A stretch of DNA of 8,590 bases from Campylobacterota bacterium. Its GTDB lineage: Bacteria > Campylobacterota > Campylobacteria > Campylobacterales > Sulfurovaceae. The DNA is taken from positions 1 to 8,590 of the forward strand of contig DSAK01000021.1 in assembly GCA_011372825.1 (NCBI GenBank), read 5' to 3'. Of the stretch, positions 1-6,829 are shown piece after piece. The notes beneath the pieces are model-generated. The model did no database searches. It saw only the letters and a program-made list of their open reading frames with translations, and had not been told where the DNA came from. The position numbers and the translations under genes are program-made. Position 1 is the stretch's first letter; every line of letters begins with the position of its first letter.

Positions 1-8
1 GAGTTTAG

Positions 9-2000
9 ATGCGTTTTATAGCCGTAATGGTGGGGATTGTGCTAATCCTGTTTGGAGGAACCTACTGGGTCTTATTTACAGAATCTGGCAATAAGATGCT
101 CATACCATATATAGAATCTAAAGCTAGTGAAGCTGCTGGAGCACCTGTTCAGATATCAATTTTTCGCTTAACACCAAGTTCTTTGGCTCTTGACGCTACC
201 TATCAAGAGAGTGTACGTGTAAGAACGGAGGGAACTCTTTCACTACTGGCAAAATCTTTTAATTTGGATTATGTGATAGAAGCTGATAGTTTAAAAACTC
301 CACAAATCAATATAGATGAGCCCATTTCACTCAAAGGGAATGCCAAAGGAGATTTGAAAGATATTAATATTAAAGGCACTGGCATGCTCTTTGAGGCACC
401 TGCGAGCTATGATGTACGTTTGCTTGATGGTGTACTAGCAAGAGCTGTTGCGATGGTGGAAAACCTCTCTATTCAAAAGCTACTTGGTTTGGCAAATCAG
501 CCAATCCTTGCATATGGAAGAGGGGATTTGCAAGTAAATATTACAGACAGCAGTGGCTCGCCAGCGGGCACCGCTAAAATACAAGTGCACGATGGTAGTC
601 TGGATGAAAAGGTGATTTTGGATCAGTATGGTGTAGAATTGCCACAAAACGTAACATTTCAAGCAAATTTTGATGCCCAAATGCAAGGTGATGAAGTCAA
701 AGCAAAAGGTGTTATTGATTCAAGTTTGGCAAGATTACTTATAAGCGATGGAGTTTTTCAGACTAATTCACAAGTGTGGCAAGGGGATTTTGAGCTTTTT
801 GCACCAAGCTTAAAAGCATTAGAGGGTCTTGCGGGTATGCCACTTCAAGGAAAAATACTCATAAGCGGCCAAGCCCAAGGGGATACTAAAGGAGTACAAG
901 CAAGGGCCAAAACAGAATCTTTGGGTGGAAAAATAGAGGGGATTTACAAAGGAGATAAGGTTTTTGTCACAGGTGAGAATGTGGCTTTAGAAAAGATACT
1001 TTACACTTTAGTGCAACCACCGCTTGCTAGAGGCGAGCTCAACCTTGAAGCTCAGATGGATTCGATTGCAAACAAAAAAGGCACAGTAGTTTTAAATATT
1101 CCAAAAGGAGAGTTGCTTGGTGCTGGCATGGAAGAGCTTACGGGTATGAACTGGCCAAAGGTAAGCGGATTTGAATTTAAATCCAATGCTTTATTGAATA
1201 AAGAATCGGTTGAGTATGATGCAAACTTAGAGAGTTCACTTGCAAGTATTCGTGATATTAAAGGTACTTTAGATACTGCTACTATGAGCACGCAAACTCC
1301 TTTTTCTTTACATGTAGAAGAGCTTTCGAATTTAGCTTTTATTACAGGCAGAGCCCTGCAAGGACCAATGCAAATGAGCGGAATTATAAAACTCACTGAT
1401 GGAATTCCATTTTTACAAGCAAACACTGAAGTCTTAGGTGGACAAAGTGTTATTACCTATGAAAATGGCGTGGCCTTGGTGGAGGCTAGCGATTTTTCGA
1501 TGGAGCGATTAAGTGAAGTGGTGGACTTCCCCCATGTGTTTGAAGCAACAGGCAAGGCGAATGCTAAATATGATACTGTGCAAAAGCAGGGTGATTTTTC
1601 TTTGCATTTACCTAAAGGGCACTTGCGCCAAAGTGAACTTGTGAATTTAGTGCGCACTTTCACAGGGTTTGATTTGCTCAAAGAAACCTACACGGACTCC
1701 AGCCTCAAAGGTGTTATAAAAGACCAAATGGTTGGTTTTGATGTGGCAATGCAAGGAGAAGCGAGTTTTATAAAAATCGACCAAGGTACTTTGGATTTGG
1801 ATGCACAAAGCATTAATGCTCCCTTTGCGCTTAAGGTTCAAAACAAAGACTTGAGTGGTGTGATAAAAGGAAAAATGAGTGAGCCAAAGATTTCCATAAA
1901 AACATCAGATTATATTCAAAAAAAGATAGGTAAAGAGCTGGAAAAATATGTCCCAGAGGGCGCAGGTGGTGCAGTTAAAGAGTTGTTAAAACTATTTTAA
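9..2000 (+). CDS. AsmA-like membrane-anchored periplasmic protein
   Basis: The 663-residue product has one hydrophobic segment at residues 3-23, then a long soluble region rich in alternating beta-strand-like sequence, with no cysteine anywhere. This is the layout of AsmA/TamB/YhdP-type proteins, which are held in the inner membrane by one helix and extend through the periplasm; the family is linked to lipid transport and outer-membrane integrity. An internal quasi-repeat is visible: a G-x-x-x-L-x-[IL]-P-K-G motif starts near residues 358 and 528, each followed by a helical stretch ending in TG. The C-terminus, with a SEPKISIKTSDYIQKKI segment and a final amphipathic helix, resembles AsmA tails. 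The start is fixed because TAG at 6-8 is in frame just before the ATG; that TAG could be the stop of an upstream gene. The gene is intact and looks like chromosomal backbone rather than island cargo. Family-level call is fairly firm; the substrate is unknown. Confidence 0.75.
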   Translation: MRFIAVMVGIVLILFGGTYWVLFTESGNKMLIPYIESKASEAAGAPVQISIFRLTPSSLALDATYQESVRVRTEGTLSLLAKSFNLDYVIEADSLKTPQINIDEPISLKGNAKGDLKDINIKGTGMLFEAPASYDVRLLDGVLARAVAMVENLSIQKLLGLANQPILAYGRGDLQVNITDSSGSPAGTAKIQVHDGSLDEKVILDQYGVELPQNVTFQANFDAQMQGDEVKAKGVIDSSLARLLISDGVFQTNSQVWQGDFELFAPSLKALEGLAGMPLQGKILISGQAQGDTKGVQARAKTESLGGKIEGIYKGDKVFVTGENVALEKILYTLVQPPLARGELNLEAQMDSIANKKGTVVLNIPKGELLGAGMEELTGMNWPKVSGFEFKSNALLNKESVEYDANLESSLASIRDIKGTLDTATMSTQTPFSLHVEELSNLAFITGRALQGPMQMSGIIKLTDGIPFLQANTEVLGGQSVITYENGVALVEASDFSMERLSEVVDFPHVFEATGKANAKYDTVQKQGDFSLHLPKGHLRQSELVNLVRTFTGFDLLKETYTDSSLKGVIKDQMVGFDVAMQGEASFIKIDQGTLDLDAQSINAPFALKVQNKDLSGVIKGKMSEPKISIKTSDYIQKKIGKELEKYVPEGAGGAVKELLKLF

Positions 2001-2010
2001 TCCAATTATA

Positions 2011-2045
2011 AGGGAGGATGAAATATAATTTCGTCTTCTTTTTAG
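2011..2045 (+). terminator. Stem-loop terminator after the AsmA-like gene
   Basis: Bases 2011-2024 pair with 2028-2041 in an unbroken 14-bp stem, several pairs being G-T, around a 3-nt ATA loop. The T-rich 3' arm ends in TTCTTTTT. It starts 10 nt after the TAA of the AsmA-like gene and just before the tRNA, so it fits a factor-independent terminator. The same DNA contains a TATAAT box, see next entry. Confidence 0.6.
2024..2029 (+). promoter_or_regulatory. -10 box of the tRNA promoter
   Basis: A perfect TATAAT lies 17 nt upstream of the first tRNA base. The predicted transcription start is near 2036, giving a short 5' leader. The -35 position (about 2001-2006, TCCAAT) is poor, as is usual for sigma-70 promoters in Campylobacterota. 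The box sits across the loop of the preceding terminator hairpin. Confidence 0.5.
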
Positions 2046-2046
2046 T

Positions 2047-2123
2047 GTCAAGGTAGCTCAGCTGGTTAGAGCGCTGGTCTCATAAGCCGGAGGTCGGGAG
2101 TTCAAGTCTCCCTCTTGACACCA
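2047..2123 (+). tRNA. tRNA-Met (anticodon CAU)
   Basis: A full cloverleaf can be drawn. The acceptor stem pairs 2047-2053 with 2113-2119 (one G-T pair). The D stem pairs GCTC 2056-2059 with GAGC 2069-2072. The anticodon stem pairs 2074-2078 with 2086-2090 and carries CAT at 2081-2083. The T stem pairs 2096-2100 with 2108-2112 around TTCAAGT. The discriminator is A2120 and CCA is encoded at 2121-2123. It is not the initiator, because the first acceptor pair is G-C and the anticodon stem lacks three G-C pairs. It is most likely elongator tRNA-Met, but a lysidine-modified tRNA-Ile2 also has a CAU anticodon and cannot be excluded by eye. tRNA 3' ends are common integration targets, which suits the defence genes that follow. 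Confidence 0.95.
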
Positions 2124-2154
2124 CTTTAAACCCCCATATAATCGAACTTTAAAC
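2123..2154 (+). repeat. Direct repeat ACTTTAAAC at the tRNA end
   Basis: ACTTTAAAC occurs at 2123-2131 and again at 2146-2154, 23 nt apart. The first copy begins with the last A of the tRNA CCA. A short direct repeat starting exactly at a tRNA end could be part of a phage or island attachment region, but nine AT-rich bases may also repeat by chance. Confidence 0.4.
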
Positions 2155-2191
2155 GACTCTTATTAAAATAAATAAATTATTATTTAACCAA

Positions 2192-2212
2192 AGTGGCCAA
2201 AATAGTGGGCAA
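2192..2212 (+). repeat. Tandem near-repeat AGTGGCCAA / AGTGGGCAA
   Basis: AGTGGCCAA at 2192-2200 and AGTGGGCAA at 2204-2212 differ by one base and start 12 nt apart. They are more GC-rich than their surroundings. Closely spaced short repeats beside a tRNA resemble arm-type binding sites of tyrosine integrases. No integrase gene is in the window, so this reading is inference. Confidence 0.35.
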
Positions 2213-2240
2213 TTCTAACAATTAGTTTATATATTTGGCT

Positions 2241-2299
2241 AAAGTACTATATGTAGGTGTTAAGTTATATATGATCGTTGCCGTACTTTTTGCTACATA
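2241..2299 (+). repeat. Two crossed 7-bp inverted repeats
   Basis: AAAGTAC (2241-2247) is the reverse complement of GTACTTT (2283-2289). TATGTAG (2250-2256) is the reverse complement of CTACATA (2293-2299). The two pairs cross rather than nest, which in RNA would be a pseudoknot. A terminator-like hairpin follows at 2317, and TATATT at 2230-2235 could serve as a -10 box, so a small RNA of about 95 nt is possible. The repeats might equally be recombinase or repressor sites, or chance. Confidence 0.3.
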
Positions 2300-2316
2300 C
2301 AATAAATTATTTCGAT

Positions 2317-2337
2317 ACTCTTTGAAAGAGTTTTTTT
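2317..2337 (+). terminator. Small hairpin with T tract
   Basis: Bases 2317-2322 (ACTCTT) pair with 2326-2331 (AAGAGT) around a 3-nt loop, and T2331-T2337 form an unbroken T run. This is a short but well-formed factor-independent terminator. No coding gene ends just before it. It could end read-through from the tRNA or an undetected small RNA, and it would insulate the AbiE promoter. Confidence 0.5.
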
Positions 2338-2359
2338 AGTTTGTTTTTAAAATAACAAC

Positions 2360-2384
2360 TTTTATAAACTAATATTTTATAAAA
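2360..2384. promoter_or_regulatory. Paired near-palindromes, possible AbiEi operator
   Basis: TTTTATAAA (2360-2368) and the perfect palindrome TTTTATAAAA (2375-2384) start 15 nt apart, upstream of the likely abiEi promoter. AbiEi proteins are known to repress their own operon by binding inverted repeats at the promoter. This assignment is inference, and AT-rich palindromes are common in such DNA. Confidence 0.25.
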
Positions 2385-2408
2385 ATATATAAATTCAAAA
2401 CTAATCTC

Positions 2409-2437
2409 TTGCTTTTGTTTTAAAAAATAGATAAAAT
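2409..2437 (+). promoter_or_regulatory. Candidate AbiE operon promoter
   Basis: TTGCTT (2409-2414) and TAAAAT (2432-2437, five of six to TATAAT) are separated by 17 nt. The start of transcription would fall near 2444, next to the ATG at 2445. No Shine-Dalgarno sequence lies before this ATG, so the message may be leaderless. A start further upstream with a weak ribosome site is the alternative. Confidence 0.4.
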
Positions 2438-2444
2438 ATAAATT

Positions 2445-3215
2445 ATGAATTTACAAAATGATATAAAAATAAAACAACTATATCAAATGTTACCAGAGGG
2501 GGTTATCGCTCCCGCTTCTTGGCTTGCAGAGCAAGGCTACTCTATGCAGCTGCTTTACCAGTACACCAAAAGCGGTTGGCTCGAAAAAACCTCAAGAGGC
2601 TCATACATAAGAGGCGATGCGAAGCCATCTTGGCAGGGAGCTGTTTTAGGCCTTCAAAAACTTAGCCAACAGCCGTTTCACATAGGTGGCATAACATCAC
2701 TCAATCTTCAAGGCTATGCCCATTATCTTCCACTCAATAACTCGCAAACCATATATTTGTACGGTACTCAGAAACTTCCAGCATGGTTCAAAAACATAGA
2801 GCTTGAACAAGAGTTTAATGTAATGAAAAAACCCTGTTTTGAGAAAATAGGTCTCAAAAGCATACCATCAAATATAAAAGATTGGGAGATGGTAGTCTCA
2901 TCCCCTGAGAGAGCCATGATGGAGCTTCTTTACCAAGTAAAACCTGATGGACTGAGCTTTGAGTTTGCAGCAGAGATATTTGAGGGATTAACAACACTTC
3001 GTCCATCTTTACTAAATGAACTTTTAAGCATGTGTGAAAACATAAGGGTAAAACGCCTTTTTCTTTTTTTGACAAGTTACTTTAAGCACCCTTGGGCGAA
3101 ACATATAAAAAAAGAGGGTTTAGGGCTTGGAACGGGAAGGATGCAGGTCGTAAAAAACGGTGTTTTTGATAATGAGTTTTTAATAACCGTGCCAAAGGAG
3201 TACCATGCTAGATAA
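2445..3215 (+). CDS. abiEi: AbiEi family antitoxin (type IV toxin-antitoxin)
   Basis: The 256-residue product has the AbiEi layout: an N-terminal winged-helix-like region (about residues 8-57, ending in a basic GWLEKTSRGSYIRG segment) and a C-terminal antitoxin domain with the signature SSPERAMMELL at 152-162. Family members neutralise the AbiEii nucleotidyltransferase toxin and repress their own operon through the winged helix. The start is well supported: TAA at 2439-2441 is in frame just upstream, and the winged helix begins soon after the first Met. No Shine-Dalgarno precedes it, so it may be translated from a leaderless message. The end overlaps the toxin gene by 11 nt, the usual translational coupling of AbiE pairs. 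The frame is intact although its toxin partner is broken, so it may now act only as a repressor or as protection against a related toxin. Confidence 0.88.
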   Translation: MNLQNDIKIKQLYQMLPEGVIAPASWLAEQGYSMQLLYQYTKSGWLEKTSRGSYIRGDAKPSWQGAVLGLQKLSQQPFHIGGITSLNLQGYAHYLPLNNSQTIYLYGTQKLPAWFKNIELEQEFNVMKKPCFEKIGLKSIPSNIKDWEMVVSSPERAMMELLYQVKPDGLSFEFAAEIFEGLTTLRPSLLNELLSMCENIRVKRLFLFLTSYFKHPWAKHIKKEGLGLGTGRMQVVKNGVFDNEFLITVPKEYHAR

Positions 3216-4125
3216 AAATTCTATCTATTATAAACAAGTACAGCTACTTTTGGAAGTATTGCCTTTTGTTTTAAAAGAGGGGTGCTTTGCCCTCAAAGGT
3301 GGCACGGCTATCAATATGTTTGTAAGAGATATGCCAAGACTCTCGGTTGATATAGATCTGATGTATCTAAGAGTAGAAGATCGACAAACCAGCCTTCAAA
3401 ACATTGCCGAGTCATTTGAAAGAATTGCCCGCTCAATTGAGTTGTCAATGCGAGGTGTAAAAGTACATAGTCTAGATCAACAAGGGGACGGGATACTCTC
3501 TAAACTTCAAGTTGAGAAAAACGGTGTTCGCATCAAAATAGAAGTTTCTCCTGTGACTAGGGGAACAGTGAGAGAACCGAGTGTACTTAGTGTGTCGCAA
3601 AGGGTGGAAGAGGAGTTTGGTTTTGCAGAGATGAGCGTAGTTCACTTGGACGATTTGTACGCTGGAAAACTGTGTGCGGCACTCGATAGATAACATCCAA
3701 GAGATTTTTTTGATGTAAGAGGTCTGCTTGACAATGAGGGAGTCAGCGATACTCTTATGGATGTGTTTATAGTGTACTTGATAAGCAGTAATCAACCTAT
3801 ATCAAAACTATTACAACCAAACTTGATAGATATAAAGAGAATTTACGCTGAACAGTTTGTCGGGATGCCGATAGAGCCAATGCCATTGGAAGTTTTAGAA
3901 GCAACCAGAGTAGAGCTAATTAGCACAATTCGTTCTAAACTCACTCAAAATCATCGTGATTTTTTGATAGGTTTTAAAGAGGGACATCCAGACTGGAGCT
4001 TGCTTCCTTTTGAAAATATAGAAGAGCTTCCATCTGTAAAGTGGAAAATGCTCAACCTTGAGAAAATGCCAAAAAACAAAAGAGCTGAGGCTGTACAAAA
4101 ACTAAAAGATACATTGAAAATCTAA
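3205..4125 (+). pseudogene. abiEii: AbiEii toxin, nucleotidyltransferase, cut by in-frame TAA
   Basis: Without the TAA at 3691-3693 this single frame would encode 306 residues, about the usual AbiEii length. The family transfers nucleotides in the polymerase-beta fold and arrests growth on phage infection. Visible are the GGT motif (residues 32-34) followed by D49-x-D51, the acidic strand KIEV (111-114), and the DDLYAGKL motif (149-156) with K155. The stop falls at codon 163, between ALDR and HPRDFFDV. Relatives read RQHPRD here, so the lesion is most simply CAA (Gln) to TAA. The upstream piece is 162 residues. The downstream piece is open to 4125 and its first ATG is 3757, with no good ribosome site. 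The start is supported by AAAGGAG at 3194-3200, 4 nt before the ATG, and by overlap with the antitoxin. The toxin is probably inactive unless the stop is read through. Family call firm; inactivation likely. Confidence 0.88.
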
Positions 4126-4142
4126 AATAAGGAGAAGTAGCA

Positions 4143-4351
4143 ATGGAGCAAAAAGTGCTTAATGCAATGTCAGAAGAGTTTACAAAGATTATGATGATAT
4201 GGTTATTAACAAAAAGAAAGAACAAATCTTTAAAACAAACTTCATAAATGGTATGGTTCAGCTAGTGTCAGTGAGTAATCATACGGCTATAGAAAAGATC
4301 GAGCAAGGGCTTGGTGAGTTTGTAAAAGAACTTAAAAGGCAAGGGTTTTAA
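4143..4351 (+). pseudogene. Small third gene of AbiE operon, frameshifted; function unknown
   Basis: An ATG at 4143 follows a strong AAGGAG (4129-4134) and lies 17 nt after the toxin stop, so the gene appears to belong to the AbiE operon. As written it stops at 4247 after 34 residues. From about 4187 another frame continues as DYDDMVINKKKEQIF and ends in VKELKRQGF at 4351. Adding one G in AAG-ATT near 4187 joins the two parts into a charged, mostly helical protein of 69 residues. The shift must lie between 4163 and 4244, because TAA at 4160-4162 blocks the second frame upstream. I do not recognise the family. It has no membrane segment or metal-binding motif. It may be a mutated accessory gene, or an intact gene with a base lost in sequencing. 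Alternatively the second frame alone could start at ATG 4199 (50 residues), but no ribosome site supports that. Confidence 0.55.
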
Positions 4352-4380
4352 AAGTGAAAAAATAACGCTTTTATGCAAGA

Positions 4381-4389
4381 TATGATAAT
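4381..4389 (+). promoter_or_regulatory. Weak candidate -10 region of the hsd operon
   Basis: TATGATAAT holds two overlapping -10-like hexamers (TATGAT and GATAAT, each five of six to TATAAT) 34-42 nt upstream of the hsdR ATG. No -35 element is recognisable. It is the best promoter candidate in the 71-nt gap after the small pseudogene. Read-through from the AbiE operon is possible too, since no terminator is visible between them. Confidence 0.3.
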
Positions 4390-4422
4390 ATAAAAAAACA
4401 ATAATAATTTTAGGTTTGTGGT

Positions 4423-6803
4423 ATGTCAAAGAAAAATTTAACAGAGCGAGATATTTGTACAAAGTATATAACTCCAGCACTCATCGAGTCTGGCTGGAAT
4501 TTACACTCTCAATTTAGAGAGGAGGTAACATTTTTTACAGATGGTCGTATCTATGTTCACGGTAAAATGGTACGCAGGGGTGAGCAAAAAAGAGCCGACT
4601 ATATTCTTTACTACAAACCAAACATTCCCATAGCTATCATCGAAGCAAAAGACAACAAACACAGCATCGGTGACGGTATGCAACAGGGGTTGAGCTATGC
4701 AGAGATTTTAGATATACCTTTTGTTTACAGTACAAACGGTGACGGCTTTTTAGAGCATGACCCGACTCTGACTCATGGTGTACTTGAAAAAGAGATCTCG
4801 CTTAACAATTTTCCATCTCCAGATGAACTTTGGCAAAGATATAAAAAATACAGAGGTATTGAGGAAGATGAAGCAGAAAAAGTCGCACTTTCCCCTTACT
4901 ACATCGACGATCCAAAAAGAGAACCAAGGTATTATCAAAAAAATGCCATTAACAGAACTATAGAAGCTATTGCTAAAGGACAAAAAAGAATCTTGCTTGT
5001 CATGGCAACAGGTACTGGAAAAACTTACACCGCATTTCAGATCATCTACAGACTTTACAAGTCAAGAAAAGCCAAAAGAATACTCTTTCTAGCAGATAGG
5101 AACATACTTGTAGATCAAACAAAGATAGGTGACTTTAAACACTTTGGTGACAAGATGACCAAAATTACCAATAGAACTATCGATAAATCTTTTGAGATAT
5201 ATCTTTCTCTTTATCAAGCCATCACGGGCAACAGCGAAGAGAAAAAGATATTTAAAGAGTTTAGCCGTGACTTTTTTGACCTTATCGTTATAGATGAAGC
5301 ACACCGTGGAAGTGCATCAGAGGACAGTCAGTGGAGAGAGATACTGGAGTATTTTGAAAGTAGCGTGCAAATAGGTCTTACGGCAACTCCAAAAGAGACA
5401 AAATATGTGAGCAATATCTCATACTTTGGCGAACCAGTCTATACTTATTCATTAAAACAGGGGATTGATGACGGCTTCTTGGCTCCGTATAAAGTGATCC
5501 GATTATCTCTTGATAAAGATGTTGAAGGATGGCGACCATACAACGGACAAACCGATGATAAGGGTGAGGAGATCGAAGACAGAGAGTACAACACAAAAGA
5601 CTTTGATAGAAATCTAGTTCTTACTCAAAGAACAAACCTTGTTGCAAAAAGGTTACCCAATATCTAAAAGAAAATGACCCTTACATGAAAACTATCGTCT
5701 TTTGTGTAGATATAGACCATGCTGAGAGAATGAGACAAGCTCTTGTAAATGCCAACCCTGCTATGGCAAAAGAGAGTAGAAAGTATGTTATGAGAATAAC
5801 TGGAGACAACGAAGAGGGCAAAAAAGAGCTAGACAACTTCATAGACCCAGAATCTACATACCCAGTCATAGCAACTACATCAAAGCTTATGACAACAGGT
5901 GTGGATGCTCAAACGACAGGGCTGATTGTACTAGATAGCAACATCGGTTCTATGACTGAGTTTAAACAGATCATAGGTCGCGGTACTAGGATAAACGAGA
6001 CTTACGGGAAACTCTACTTTACAATCATGGATTTTAGAAATGTGACTAGACATTTTGCTGATTCAGATTTTGACGGTGATCCAGTACAGATTTATGAGCC
6101 AAAAGATGATGACCCGATTACCCCTCCAGAAGAAGAGATTCCAGAAGAGTTTAGTGACACGAAAAATGAGCCAAGTGAACCTTATGGTGAAACTCCTGAT
6201 GTTTCTATAACAGATGGTGAGGATGGTACCTCAAAACCTACTCGCTACACGGTAAGCGGAGTAAAAGTAAAGGTTCTAAACAAAAGAGTTCAGTACATAG
6301 GAGCAGATGGCAAGCTTATAACGGAATCACTTGTGGATTACAGCCGTAAAAATATTAAAAAAGCCTATGCTAGTTTAGATGAGTTTTTACAAGAGTGGAG
6401 CACGGCAGAACAAAAAGAAGCGATCATAAAAGCCCTAAGCGATCAAGGTGTGTTTTTTGATGAGCTTGAGAGTGAAGTCGGAAAAGAAGGACTTGACCCA
6501 TTTGACCTTATATGTCACATAGCATTTGACAGACCAGCACTCACAAGAGCCGAGCGAGCAGGCAAATTAAAACAGAACAGTTATTTTGATAAATACTCAG
6601 ACAAAGCAAAAGCAGTTATAAACGCACTGTTAGACAAATATACAGAATCAGGCATAGAGAGTATAGAAGACATCGCAGTTCTAAAAGTACCGCCATTTAA
6701 CGAGTACGGAACTATGACGGAGCTTACAAAACTTTTTGGCGGCGGAAGAGCTGGGTATCAATCGCTCATCAAAGAGATAGAGCAACATTTATATGCATCG
6801 TAA
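4423..6803 (+). pseudogene. hsdR: Type I restriction subunit R (HsdR), split by one-base frameshift
   Basis: HsdR supplies the ATP-driven DNA translocation and cleavage of type I restriction. The first piece (4423-5667, 414 residues) holds the nuclease domain with D59 and E74-x-K76, Walker A ATGTGKT (195-201), DEAH (291-294) and GLTATP (318-323). The second (frame of 5685-6803; 372 residues from its first Met) holds the second helicase lobe with TTGVDAQT (70-77) and QIIGRGTRI (95-103), an acidic proline-rich linker (about 137-182) and a C-terminal domain like that of the EcoEI R family. At 5646-5650 the sequence reads GCAAAAAGG; one more A restores KVTQYLKENDPYMKTI across the junction and yields 793 residues, normal for this family. 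The break lies between the two RecA-like lobes, so neither piece should translocate or restrict. Start ATG 4423 has only a weak AGG at 4412-4414. Either a true mutation or a homopolymer sequencing error fits. Confidence 0.9.
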
Positions 6804-6829
6804 ACAATTTTAAAAGGAACAAATAAACT

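Larger units (their letters stand above)
2124..2444. other. Gene-free AT-rich spacer between tRNA and AbiE operon
   Basis: This 321-nt stretch contains no convincing open reading frame on either strand. It holds two pairs of short direct repeats next to the tRNA, a second TATAAT at 2137-2142, a pair of crossed inverted repeats, a small terminator-like hairpin, two near-palindromes and the likely promoter of the AbiE operon, each listed separately. No copy of the tRNA 3' end is visible in the rest of the window, so if an island was inserted here its far end lies outside. Confidence 0.7.

Noticed and set aside
1052..1426. Long minus-strand open frame opposite the AsmA-like gene
   Set aside because: The opposite strand encodes a coherent, family-like protein through this region. 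The antisense product has no recognisable domain and appears to be a by-product of codon bias.
2161..2190. AT-only hairpin AAATAA/TTATTT as a tRNA terminator
   Set aside because: The stem has no G-C pair and is not followed by a clean T tract, so it is not distinguishable from background in such AT-rich DNA.
3691..3693. TAA as a recoded sense codon in abiEii
   Set aside because: The AsmA-like gene, hsdR and hsdM end in TAA at natural family ends, so TAA is an ordinary stop here, and no recoding signal is visible.
3757..4125. Separate 122-residue gene downstream of the toxin
   Set aside because: It is in the same frame as the toxin N-terminal part, continues its domain sequence, and lacks a properly spaced ribosome site. 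It is the severed C-terminal part.
4775..4963. Overlapping 62-codon plus-strand frame inside hsdR
   Set aside because: It lies entirely within the conserved hsdR coding frame and has no ribosome site or recognisable domain. It is a shadow frame.
5641..5660. Programmed -1 frameshifting at A-AAA-AGG in hsdR
   Set aside because: A -1 slip on the AAA codon would give the right protein, but the A-site codon does not re-pair, and I see no upstream Shine-Dalgarno-like stimulator or strong downstream hairpin. HsdR is not known to use recoding, so a lost base is simpler.
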